From assembly GCF_030718205.1 (NCBI RefSeq), contig NZ_JAUZQF010000009.1:186001-250000 (forward strand): 64,000 bases of DNA, in the 5' to 3' direction. The stretch comes from Nonomuraea turcica. GTDB taxonomy: Bacteria > Actinomycetota > Actinomycetes > Streptosporangiales > Streptosporangiaceae. Made by a program: the position numbers and the translations under genes. Below are positions 8,633 to 16,518 of this stretch, piece after piece. The notes beneath the pieces were generated by a model that did no database searches, had not been told where the DNA came from, and saw nothing but the letters and a program-made list of their open reading frames with translations. How positions within the stretch are numbered: position 1 is the first letter of the stretch; each line of letters starts with the position of its first letter.

Positions 8633-9993
8633 GGCGTCGGGGGGATGGGGTGGTTGGAGCGGATGATGTCGCCGGGGTCGACCTGCGCTTTGACGTGTCG
8701 TAGCCGCTGGTAGGTTTCCGGCGGGAACAGGGTTGAGGCCTCGGCCGGGCCTTCGGCGAAGTTCAGATAACGGCGGCCGGTGTCCCACGGGCGCATGGCG
8801 CCGGTGAGCCGCTCCAGGTCCTCGGCCACGGCGGCGCCGGTCTCGGGCCGGTCGGCAATGCCGCCGGCGATCAGGGCGAACGTGGCGTCGATCGAGGTCA
8901 GCGCCCCGCCGCCGGGTGTGGGGCGGGCCAGCGCTGCGCCGAGTTGGCGCACCTCCACCGTCACCAGGCAGGATCCGGAGCCGGGCCCCGCCGCCTGCAC
9001 CAGCGCGTCGATCCCGGCCGGCGGCAGCTCGCCGAACAGCCGGTGATCGCTGATCACGGGGACGGGCTGCTCGGGGTCCAGGTGCAGCCGGCTGAGCGCT
9101 GCGGGCGCCACCATGGCGAAGGTGTCCAGGCCGGGCGCAAGCGCACGCAGCGGGGCGAGCACCTGCTCGCCGACGCTCTGGTCGCCGAGCACGGCGGCGT
9201 CGATGTTGACCACGGAGCGTCCGGGCAGGGGTGGGGCGGGCTCCGGAAGGTGCAGGATGCGGGCGGAGGAGGTGATCTCCTCGGGGGCGGTGGCCTGCCA
9301 GGTGTTCCAGGCGTGCAGCACCTCGCCGGCGCGTTCCCACGGCCAGAACAGGCCGCCGGCGTAGATGCGCGGGATCGGCAGGAGCTCGAATTCCAGCGCG
9401 GTGACCACGGCGAAGCTCCCGCCGCCGCCGCGCAGCGCCCAGAACAGATCGGGCTCGTGGCCGTGGTCGGCGCGGATGAGGTCGCCGTCGGCCGTGACCG
9501 CCTCGGCGGCCAGCAGCCTGTTGCAGGCCAGGCCGTGTTTGCGGGCCAGCCAGCTGAGCCCGCCGCCCAGCGTGTAGCCGGCGACGCCGACGTCGGGTGA
9601 GGAGCCGGCCAGGGCGGCCAGGCCGTGCTCGGCGGCCGGCTCCGCGACTTCGATCCACAACGTTCCTGCTCCGATGCGTGCTCTGCGAGCCTGCGGGTCG
9701 ATGTGGACGCCGTTCAGGTCGGCGGTCTTGAGCAGCACCGTGTCGTGCAGGTCGGTGAGGGCGGCCGCGGCGTGGCCGGTGGTCTGCGCGGTGATGCGCA
9801 GGCCGCGCTCACGCGCCGCGGTCACCACGGCGGCCACCTCCTTCGGCGTGGTGGGGACGGCCACGGCGACGGGTTGCTGGTCGGCGGCCAGGTTCCAGGC
9901 CTGGCGGGCGGCGTCCCAGCCCGCGTCCCCGGGCAGCAGGAACCGTCCCGGCAGGGCACGGCGCAGCGTCGTGTGGGTCGGCGTGGTGCTCAT
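8629..9993 (-). CDS. FAD-linked oxidase, berberine-bridge-enzyme-like
   Basis: A 454-residue flavoprotein. The PCMH-type FAD domain covers about residues 25-200, with ITAQTTGHAAAAL giving the His that is covalently linked to FAD in this family, and GVAGYTLGGGLSWLARKHG. The C-terminal YLNF...ADE-like segment is the berberine-bridge tail. Where bicovalent enzymes have a Cys (CPTVG), this protein has AGSSPDVG, so only one covalent FAD link is likely. Substrates in the family are sugars, phenols and alkaloid-like compounds. The start is the ATG at 9993, overlapping the stop of the upstream secreted-protein gene (ATGA). Confidence 0.85.
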   Translation of the reverse strand: MSTTPTHTTLRRALPGRFLLPGDAGWDAARQAWNLAADQQPVAVAVPTTPKEVAAVVTAARERGLRITAQTTGHAAAALTDLHDTVLLKTADLNGVHIDPQARRARIGAGTLWIEVAEPAAEHGLAALAGSSPDVGVAGYTLGGGLSWLARKHGLACNRLLAAEAVTADGDLIRADHGHEPDLFWALRGGGGSFAVVTALEFELLPIPRIYAGGLFWPWERAGEVLHAWNTWQATAPEEITSSARILHLPEPAPPLPGRSVVNIDAAVLGDQSVGEQVLAPLRALAPGLDTFAMVAPAALSRLHLDPEQPVPVISDHRLFGELPPAGIDALVQAAGPGSGSCLVTVEVRQLGAALARPTPGGGALTSIDATFALIAGGIADRPETGAAVAEDLERLTGAMRPWDTGRRYLNFAEGPAEASTLFPPETYQRLRHVKAQVDPGDIIRSNHPIPPTP

Positions 9994-10529
9994 GGGCAGC
10001 TCACCCGCCGATTCCACTGCGCGAACGTGCCGGCCGGGTTGCGCTTCCAGACCCACGCGTGCAGGTCGTAGTGGACCGGCTGGCCGGGTTCGTGCCCGGC
10101 CATCGGGCCGTCGAACGCGCGCCCGAACAGATGCGGCCGGTCGGTGTCGGTGCCTGGGTCCTGGTCGGCGTCGGTGCGGTAGTACTCGACCCCGATCAGA
10201 CGCAGCCGCCCGTCGCGCCGCTCGTACAGCAGCAGCTCCGGCCGGCGCAGGTCGATCGCCGGGTCGGCGGACAGTCTCGGGTGGGCGTAGTGGTAGCCCA
10301 TCGCGCCGGTGCCGTCCGGGTTGTGGGTGCAGGCGCCGGCCGGGCGGTAGCCGGCCTTGCGCGCCGCCTCCACCGAGTGGAAGCGGACCGTGGCCTTGCG
10401 GACCTCGGCGATCTGCCGACCCACTCCGGGCGCGGGCCGGTCCTGTGTCACCGCGGAGGCCGTGGCGGGGCTTGCGGCGAGCGCCACGAGGCCGAGCGCG
10501 AGGATGGGAAGGATGCGAGAGTTCGTCAT
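9990..10529 (-). CDS. Secreted protein of unknown function
   Basis: A 179-residue protein with a signal peptide (MTNSRILPILALGLVALAAS, cleavage near residue 27). The mature region reads as one domain rich in His, Asp and Tyr: GAMGYHYAHPRL, RLIGVEYYRTDADQD, GHEPGQPVHYDLHAWVW and a closing NRRVSCP. I recognise this as a family of secreted actinobacterial proteins without an assigned function. It heads a coupled operon with a FAD oxidase and an AraC regulator, so it may bind or process the substrate outside the cell. The ATG at 10529 is chosen because the signal peptide begins there. Confidence 0.75.
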   Translation of the reverse strand: MTNSRILPILALGLVALAASPATASAVTQDRPAPGVGRQIAEVRKATVRFHSVEAARKAGYRPAGACTHNPDGTGAMGYHYAHPRLSADPAIDLRRPELLLYERRDGRLRLIGVEYYRTDADQDPGTDTDRPHLFGRAFDGPMAGHEPGQPVHYDLHAWVWKRNPAGTFAQWNRRVSCP

Positions 10530-10675
10530 AGTGTGCCTGCCTTGGCTAGGGGAAGGCATCAGTCTGGCCACGCTGCGGTGGGGCGATGGAGACCGCGATT
10601 GCGGGGTCCTGGCCGACCGGCACCCCCTCATTCGGGGGGTTGGCGCCCTCGTGCGGGCCTGGCCATAGTGGAGGG

Positions 10676-11866
10676 ATGAACGGGAGTTGGAATGCGACCA
10701 CTGCCGATCACCATGCGTTGCTGCTCAAGCACGCCGCCGCGGCCGAGAGCATCGCCGAGCTGTTCCGCGTCGCCTCCCGGCACCTGCGCCGACTGATTCC
10801 GTATGACGGGTCGGGTTGGTTCGCCACCGATCCGGCGACTGGACTGCCGACCGCGCCCAGCCGAGCGGAGAGCGTGTGCAGCCGCGACCCCGACGTGTGC
10901 ATGGCGTACTGGGAGCGCGAGTTCCTGACCCAGGACGTCAACCTGTTCCGGGATCTGGCTCGTGCGCCCGTCCCTGCCGCCGCGCTGCGGGCCGCAACCC
11001 GCGACCGTCCCGCCCGCAGCGCCCGCTACCTCGAGTTCGTCCGGCCCTGGGGGTTCGGCGACGAGCTGCGCGTAGTGCTCCGTGCCGGTCACGGCGCCTG
11101 GGGGTACGTCGCCCTCCTCCGCGAGCAGGGACGGCCCGCGTTCGACACCCACGAGATCGAACTGGCCGCCAGCCTGTCGACGCCGCTGGCGGAGGCGATC
11201 CGCGTACACGCGCAACGGCCCGCGCGCCCGCTCGTTCCCGGCGAGGGCCACGAGCCCGGCCTGATGCTCTTCAGCTCCGACGGTGTGCTGATCTCCAGCA
11301 ACGATGCCGCCCACGGCTGGCTCGAAGAGGTGCGCGGGGATTGCTTTGTCGACCCACCCCGCCTGGCTGCACCCGGTGTGCTGGAAGCACCCGATGCCGC
11401 CACGCCGCCGATGGTGGTCTTCGGGACGCTCATGCAGGCCCGGGCCATCGCCGAGGCACGCGAGCGCGGCATCGCCCGGGCCAGGCTGCGCTCTCCTGTG
11501 ACCGGCCAGTGGGTTGTCTGCCACGCATCATGCCTGCGGAACCCCGACGGCCGGCCTGGCGACCTGGCGCTCGTGATCGAGCCTGCGAAGGCGGCGGAGA
11601 TCGCGCCGATCATCGTTCAGGCCTACGAGCTCTCCCCTCGCGAGCAGGAGATCACCCAGCTCATCGCCCAGGGCGCCGCGACCGCCGAGATCGCCGGCCG
11701 GCTCAGGCTGTCCGCGCACACGATCCGCGACTACATCAAGGCGATCTTCGAGAAGGTCGGCGTCTCCAGCCGCGGAGAGCTGGTGGCCAGGCTCTTTGCC
11801 GAACACTACGCGCCCTTGCACTTCGACCCCGGCAACCTCGACGCCGCTGGATGCCCAGGCGAATGA
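10676..11866 (+). CDS. LuxR-family transcriptional regulator with GAF-like N-terminus
   Basis: A 396-residue regulator. Residues 1-190 look like a GAF-type sensor domain (LRRLIPYDGSGWFATDPATG, then HGAWGYVALLREQG). The C-terminus has a LuxR helix-turn-helix at about residues 320-380 (LSPREQEITQLIAQG, IAGRLRLSAHTIRDYI). It is divergent from the secreted-protein/FAD-oxidase/AraC operon with a gap of 146 bp, so it is a candidate regulator of that operon. GGAGGG touches the ATG at 10676, an unusually tight spacing; GTG at 10668 region is not in a better context. Confidence 0.82.
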   Translation: MNGSWNATTADHHALLLKHAAAAESIAELFRVASRHLRRLIPYDGSGWFATDPATGLPTAPSRAESVCSRDPDVCMAYWEREFLTQDVNLFRDLARAPVPAAALRAATRDRPARSARYLEFVRPWGFGDELRVVLRAGHGAWGYVALLREQGRPAFDTHEIELAASLSTPLAEAIRVHAQRPARPLVPGEGHEPGLMLFSSDGVLISSNDAAHGWLEEVRGDCFVDPPRLAAPGVLEAPDAATPPMVVFGTLMQARAIAEARERGIARARLRSPVTGQWVVCHASCLRNPDGRPGDLALVIEPAKAAEIAPIIVQAYELSPREQEITQLIAQGAATAEIAGRLRLSAHTIRDYIKAIFEKVGVSSRGELVARLFAEHYAPLHFDPGNLDAAGCPGE

Positions 11867-11916
11867 ACCCCTGCACTCCATGCTGAGGCGGGAACGTTCA
11901 CCATCTTGCCGGGGCG

Positions 11917-12750
11917 TCAGTGATTCGTTGGCTGTTCCGGACTGGTGGGAGTGTCACTGCCCGTGGCGCTGCGGTGGGGAGGGACACGCTGTGCGGTGAG
12001 CACGGGCTGAAAGAACCCGCTGGTGGCCGGGGTGTGCCAGCTGATGCCGGTGAAGCCGGCGTCGGCCACGGAATCCGTCAATTGCCGGCGGGTCAGCGCC
12101 CAGTAGGTGGTACGGCGCACGCGGACATCCCAGGTGCTTCCGGCGGGCAGGAGCTGGACGTGTTCCAGGGTGTAGCGCTCGCCGTCTTCGTGCCAGTGCC
12201 ACAGCTGGAGGGTGATCACCTGGCCGTCGGGGGTCTGAGACACCTGGGGACGTGACGCCGTGGGGTGGGTCCGGCGGGCCTCGTCGTAGGCCCGGACAGT
12301 GATCACCAGCAGTCCGTCGTCCCGGAGTACCCGTCGCATGCCCAGAAGGGCTGTCTGAAGATCTTGCGGGGAAAGCAGATGCGGGAGTGAGTTGTCGGCA
12401 CACAGGACGACGTCGAAAGCGGATGTTGTGAAGGGAAGTGAGCGCATGTCCGCCGCAGCTGTTGGAAGACTGGTGCCGCGGGCCGCGGCTTCGACAGCGG
12501 CGCGGGCGGCGGCGACGGGGCTCAGGTCGCTGCCGACGACCTTGTATCCGGCCAGAGCAAGCCCGATCGACTGGGTGCCGATTCCGCAGGAGCAGTCCAG
12601 AACCAGGTGCGGTCCTGCCCCGAGACGCGGACGGATGAGCCCGTCCAGCGCCTTGGCCTGGCGTGCCATGCTCGCATCCCAGTCCGGGTAGACCAGGTGG
12701 TAGTCGGCGGCCAGCTCATCATAGAAGTCTCTCACCGAGAACCCGGACAC
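11917..12750 (-). CDS. SAM-dependent class I methyltransferase
   Basis: A protein of about 277 residues with a Rossmann methyltransferase core. LVLDCSCGIGTQSIGLA is the SAM-binding glycine motif, VGSDLSP is the acidic loop, and FDVVLCADNSLPHL is motif IV. N-terminal VRDFYDELAADYHL is typical of this group. The substrate is unknown. The start is uncertain: GTG at 12750 gives the conserved N-terminus but GGGAGG is only one base away; GTG at 12786 would add 12 residues. It is divergent from the epimerase gene at 12958. Confidence 0.82.
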   Translation of the reverse strand: MSGFSVRDFYDELAADYHLVYPDWDASMARQAKALDGLIRPRLGAGPHLVLDCSCGIGTQSIGLALAGYKVVGSDLSPVAAARAAVEAAARGTSLPTAAADMRSLPFTTSAFDVVLCADNSLPHLLSPQDLQTALLGMRRVLRDDGLLVITVRAYDEARRTHPTASRPQVSQTPDGQVITLQLWHWHEDGERYTLEHVQLLPAGSTWDVRVRRTTYWALTRRQLTDSVADAGFTGISWHTPATSGFFQPVLTAQRVPPHRSATGSDTPTSPEQPTNH

Positions 12751-12957
12751 GCCTCCCACCGTAGTATGTGCGTCGTGCGTGCTCACGGGGGCTGGACTTT
12801 CAGGCTGCACTCGTCCAGGCCCAGCCGCCCATCGGCGACCCTTCTCGCGGCGGATGCGGGCGCATGCGCGGCGCTGTGCGGCCGGCACGGCCGGGTGCTC
12901 CTTGCCCTCCCGTGCACGCTCACGTGCAGACCTCGCTGGGCCGGGCATGCTGGAAGC

Positions 12958-13929
12958 ATGCGTGTCCTTCTCCTCGGCGGCACCTGGTTCCTCGGCCGGC
13001 ACGTGGCCGAACGGCTTGTGCAGCGCGATGACGCGATCCTGCTGGCTCACCGCGGCTCCCCCCGATCTTCCCCCGCCGTGCCGGGCGAGCACCTGTACGG
13101 CGAGCGTCGCGACCTGGCACGGCACGCAGCGCGGATCAAGGAGTTCGCCCCCGACGCGGTGGTCGACACCTGTGCGTTCACCGCAGCCGACGTCGATGCC
13201 GTGCTCCCCGTCCTGCCGGAGGTGCCCACGGTGGTGCTGTCAAGCCAGGACGTCTACGAGGCCTACACCGGCCTGCGCTGCGGCCGCGAACTGTCGCCGC
13301 TCCCCTTGACCGAGGACTCGCCCCTGCGCCGCGACCGCTACCCCTACCGGGGTGCCGGTCATCCCGACGTGCCCGATGACTACGACAAACTCGATGTCGA
13401 GGAGCGCTGGCTGCCGCGGGGCGCGGTCGTGCTGCGGCTTCCGCTCATCTACGGACCCTACGACTGGCAGCGCCGCGAGGAGCCGATCTTGCGCCGCGTG
13501 CGCGCCGGGCGAGCCCGCATCCCCATCGGCGCGGCCAACCTGCTGTGGACGCGCTGCCATGTCGACGACGTGGCCACCGGCGTCCTGGCCGCGCTCGACA
13601 ACAGGGCGGTCGCCGGGCAGGCGATCAACCTCGGCGAGACCAGCACGGCGACGATCGGCACGTGGTTTCGCCAGATCCTTTCGGCCGCCGGTTCATCGGC
13701 CGAGCTGGTCCAGGTGCCCGATCGCGCCCTGCCGCACGACCTGGCTCTGTCCGGGGCGCAGGCCCAGCACCTGCTGGTCTCGGTCACCCGAGCCCAGTCC
13801 TTGCTCGGCTGGACTGCCGGCGACCCCGCCGAACGCGTGGCCGACTCGGTGCGCTGGCACCTGGCCCACGCCCCCGCCGACGTCTGGACGGACGCGGACA
13901 CGGCGGCCGACGAGGCCGCGCTCGCATAG
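12958..13929 (+). CDS. NAD-dependent epimerase/dehydratase family protein
   Basis: A 323-residue extended SDR. The N-terminus LLLGGTWFLGRHVAERL is the NAD-binding glycine motif, and DDYDKLDVEERWLP is the active-site helix region, followed by VVLRLPLIYGPYDWQRR, a typical SDR-e substrate loop. The reaction and substrate (a nucleotide sugar or other alcohol) are not determined. It opens with an ATG only about 200 bp from the divergent methyltransferase and appears to be a single-gene unit. Confidence 0.82.
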   Translation: MRVLLLGGTWFLGRHVAERLVQRDDAILLAHRGSPRSSPAVPGEHLYGERRDLARHAARIKEFAPDAVVDTCAFTAADVDAVLPVLPEVPTVVLSSQDVYEAYTGLRCGRELSPLPLTEDSPLRRDRYPYRGAGHPDVPDDYDKLDVEERWLPRGAVVLRLPLIYGPYDWQRREEPILRRVRAGRARIPIGAANLLWTRCHVDDVATGVLAALDNRAVAGQAINLGETSTATIGTWFRQILSAAGSSAELVQVPDRALPHDLALSGAQAQHLLVSVTRAQSLLGWTAGDPAERVADSVRWHLAHAPADVWTDADTAADEAALA

Positions 13930-14562
13930 CCGGTGTCTTACGCGACATTGAGCCGCCGTGTGCCACGTCGAGCGCCGGCATGATGACCACCGCCGCGGGA
14001 TCGAAGCAGCCGGGCGTGTGCAGAACTCGCCGACGACCACGCGGTCAGCGCCGAACCGACCAGAGCTGGTTTGCCTTATGGTCGCAGCGGAACTGGGCGG
14101 CTGGCGCGTGCTGATCGGTGCTCGTTCCCGAAATGCCCAGGCACAGGCCACTCTTGCGATTCCTCAGTGCAAAGTGACGCTTCGGGGACGAACGTTTGAC
14201 AACGACCAGCCAATCCTGATTGGTGTGGCCGACTGGGTTCGCCTGGATGGCCGTGCGCCGTTATCCATCACGGCTCGCGCCCTTTCTTGTGCCCCTCCTC
14301 CCCGTTTCTGGAGGTCCCCCGTGGACGCAACCGTCGACGCCCGCCTGCGCGAAGAGTAAACCTCGCGGTAGCCGTAACAGGCAAAAGGCCCGGCCACCCT
14401 CGCGATGAGGATCGGCCGGGCCCTCTTGAGAGCGCAGCCGGGTCTCGAACCCTGATCGCCCAGCTCATGAGAAGGCATCGTCCATCCCCACAAAGTGATC
14501 TTTGATCACCGTGCTGTGGAGACCTTAAGACCTTGCGTGCCTGCGGACAGGCTGCGGCCCGG
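13930..14562. other. 633-bp gap without a convincing gene
   Basis: Reading frames here lack family signals. The stretch holds a hairpin at 14387-14422 and, beside it, a short tRNA-like but imperfect sequence (14430-14500) that does not fold into a complete tRNA. Confidence 0.45.
14387..14422. terminator. GC-rich hairpin
   Basis: GGCCCGGCC (14387-14395) pairs with GGCCGGGCC (14414-14422), with CCTC/GAGG extending the stem inside. A runs precede it and CTCTT follows, so it can act as a terminator in either direction, most simply for the minus-strand gene at 14563 or for a lost gene. Confidence 0.55.
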
Positions 14563-14955
14563 TTAGTAACTGACGTGGATGTGGGAGAACCCAGCCCAGT
14601 TCCAGGCCCGGAAATCGGGCTTGAAGAGGTTGTCCCCGATCGGAACGCGGCAGCGTCCTCCATGCCACGACCCGCAGTTTACCCAGTACGGCTGACCGCG
14701 GGTGTTGTAGGTCTGCACCTGGAGGACTGCGTTGCGATTGCCGAGCACCCTCCAGGTGAACGTGCGCCAGAGACCGGGACGTCCGAAGATCGCACAGTTC
14801 CCCTCAGCATAGAAGTAGCGCTTAGGGTTGGCGGGAAGGTTGGCGCCACAGGCCTGTTCTGAGGCGCCGGCCGGGCTCGGCGAGACAGTGAACGGCGCAA
14901 CCGCCACAAGTGCTGCGGCACTCACCGCGATCGCCTTGCGGGCAAGCGCATTCAT
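14563..14955 (-). CDS. Small secreted protein of unknown function
   Basis: A 130-residue exported protein: signal peptide MNALARKAIAVSAAALVAVA with cleavage near residue 31 (AGAS). The mature part has four cysteines (EQACGAN, GNCAIF, VNCGSWH, GRCRVP) that could form two disulfides, and many aromatic residues. It resembles other short secreted actinobacterial proteins without known function. GGAAAGG precedes the ATG at 14955. It is a single-gene unit. Confidence 0.75.
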   Translation of the reverse strand: MNALARKAIAVSAAALVAVAPFTVSPSPAGASEQACGANLPANPKRYFYAEGNCAIFGRPGLWRTFTWRVLGNRNAVLQVQTYNTRGQPYWVNCGSWHGGRCRVPIGDNLFKPDFRAWNWAGFSHIHVSY

Positions 14956-15149
14956 CCTTTCCCCTTCATTTCGATTCGGATGTGCGAACACGTAATGCCA
15001 CGATGCGTCACGTCGGGGGGCATGTCATTGTCGCCGAGCGCACCGTCATTGCACATTCACGCACGCTGGCCCTCGGGGCGCGCCGCGTGACTCGACGGCC
15101 AGTGGCCAACCGCTACGGTCCGGGCCAGCCGCTGCGTATGATCCCGGGC

Positions 15150-15290
15150 ATGAGTGACGAGCTGGGCGAGCCACTCACCACGCAGGAGATCGAGGCGTTC
15201 CTGAAGCCGTACGCGGCCGGTGACCCGATCGCCGAGATCGCTGCCGACTTCGACGTGAGTGTCGGAACCCATCGTCGCCTACGCCAGCAG
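15150..15290 (+). pseudogene. Fragment of a small helix-turn-helix protein
   Basis: From ATG 15150 the frame encodes LTTQEIEAFLKPYAAGDPIAEIAADFDVSVGT in effect, a resolvase/Hin-type helix-turn-helix unit (shown here in parts: EIEAFLKPYAAGDPIAEIA, then ADFDVSVGTHRRLRQQ). After about residue 47 the similarity ends and the frame runs under the opposite-strand gene. A frameshift near 15290 is likely, because another frame continues with a basic stretch. It may be what is left of a mobile-element regulator. Confidence 0.4.
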
Positions 15291-15443
15291 GAGGAAGGTG
15301 CGGCGGCCGAAGAATCCAGCGCGCCGGTCGCAGCACCACACGCTGACCGAGGGGCAGGCGGGTGGTGCGCCTCGATCAGATGCTCCAGGTGGAGCGTGAG
15401 GTGCGGGCGCGGTGGTGCAATCGGGGGGCGCGGCCGTCTGGGG

Positions 15444-16025
15444 TTACTTCGGTCCGATGAGGTCGGACAGGATGTTGATGGGGACTGCCAGGAGGAGGCC
15501 GGCACCGAAGAACGACCATTCGCGGACGCGTTGCCGGCGGGCGTCGGTCTGGGTGTGGCTGAGGATGATGGCTTGGACGGCTTCGGCTTCGGCGCGGTCC
15601 ATGTTGATGAGAGTGCGTTGGTGTTCTGCCTCGGCGACGAGCTGGCGGTGGGCGGCTTCTTGAGTGGCGAGTTCTTGCCGGAGTTCTTCCATGAGGGTGG
15701 TGGCATCGGCGAACGCGTTGTTGGCGTGGTCGAACGCGTCCGATACGCGCTGGACACGTAATTGGAGCAACTCGCCCTGATCGGGAGCGCTTGTCGGGGC
15801 TCTGTGCTCGCGGACTCTTACTCGCCACGTGATGACGATGCCGATGGCGAGGAGGCCGAGCGTGATCAGCCACATGGTAGCGGGGCTCACGTCCAGCGAG
15901 ATCGTGCTGGTCGCGAGGTTGGCGAGGAGCCCAAGGACGGTGGCCGCGATTGCAACTGCGGTTGGGGATACCTGGCGGCGGCGATGAGGCTGGCGACCGT
16001 TCGCGGGAGGAGGGTGTTCACTCAC
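15444..16025 (-). CDS. Membrane protein with a coiled-coil centre
   Basis: A protein of about 193 residues. Two hydrophobic helices lie near the N-terminus (VAIAATVLGLLANLA and MWLITLGLLAIGIVITW). A long charged helical region follows, with heptad-like spacing (LQLRVQRVSDAFDHANNAF to AEAEHQRTLINMDRAEAEA), and a third hydrophobic helix (FFGAGLLLAVPINILSDLI) closes it. No family is recognised. The GTG at 16025 is the likely start; an ATG further upstream has no better site. It is divergent from the integrase gene pair, with a 53-bp palindrome in the gap. Confidence 0.65.
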   Translation of the reverse strand: MSEHPPPANGRQPHRRRQVSPTAVAIAATVLGLLANLATSTISLDVSPATMWLITLGLLAIGIVITWRVRVREHRAPTSAPDQGELLQLRVQRVSDAFDHANNAFADATTLMEELRQELATQEAAHRQLVAEAEHQRTLINMDRAEAEAVQAIILSHTQTDARRQRVREWSFFGAGLLLAVPINILSDLIGPK

Positions 16026-16126
16026 GCTGCAATTGGATCGCGGCGGGCGTAGGAGGGCGCACGGGTTCATCAAGTTGCGATCTGGCGGCTCTGGGTTCGG
16101 GCTAGGTTCGGATTCGAGCTCGGGTC

Positions 16127-16179
16127 ATGATCACCAAGAACCCCTCATAATCCCGGTTATGGGGGTATATGGTGATCAT
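16127..16179. repeat. 53-bp near-perfect palindrome (operator or recombination site)
   Basis: Outer arms ATGATCACCA (16127-16136) and TGGTGATCAT (16170-16179) are exact inverses. Inner arms CCCCTCATAA (16141-16150) and TTATGGGGG (16157-16165) pair with one bulge around a 6-base centre, TCCCGG. It lies 31 bp before a small gene coupled to a tyrosine integrase and between divergent genes. A 6-base centre between 9-10-bp arms is the geometry of a tyrosine-recombinase core site; an operator is the alternative. Confidence 0.65.
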
Positions 16180-16209
16180 CATTCCATTCCTCTCTGAGAG
16201 CGACTGATC

Positions 16210-16518
16210 ATGAGCGACCCCGGCGACCTGCACATGCCGGCGCGGTCCCAGACGTTCACGTCTGCCCACCTCCCCACCCCCGGAACACCCGAGTCCCGCG
16301 AGGACCTATATGAGGTCGCGGTCCTGGCAGAACATGAGGACGGCACTCGAGGCTGGGCCATTGTCTGCTCGCTCCCCGTGCGCCAAGTCGCCGAGTTCAT
16401 GGCCAAGGCGCATCTCATGCGCGTGGACATCGAGGTCGAGGCGGTGCAGATCCGGCGCAGGGGAGTGGTCGTCGCCGACTACCGCCCAGAGCACTACTTC
16501 GGGGAGGACTCGCCGTGA
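16210..16518 (+). CDS. Small protein coupled to the integrase
   Basis: A 102-residue acidic protein. No known domain is seen. The centre (YEVAVLAEHEDGTRGWAIVC, then VRQVAEFMAKAHLMRVDIEV) suggests a compact alpha-beta fold. Its stop codon overlaps the GTG of the integrase (GTGA at 16515-16518), so the two are co-translated. Position alone suggests an accessory, for example an excision or regulatory factor, but it lacks the helix-turn-helix of most excisionases. Confidence 0.7.
   Translation: MSDPGDLHMPARSQTFTSAHLPTPGTPESREDLYEVAVLAEHEDGTRGWAIVCSLPVRQVAEFMAKAHLMRVDIEVEAVQIRRRGVVVADYRPEHYFGEDSP

Noticed and set aside
13958..14359. A 133-codon plus-strand frame
   Set aside because: It has no recognisable domain, no ribosome-binding site and non-actinobacterial amino-acid content.
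14430..14500. tRNA gene on the minus strand
   Set aside because: There is a T-loop-like GGTTCGAGACC and a possible CAT anticodon loop, but the acceptor and D stems do not pair. It is at most a degraded tRNA or attachment-site remnant.
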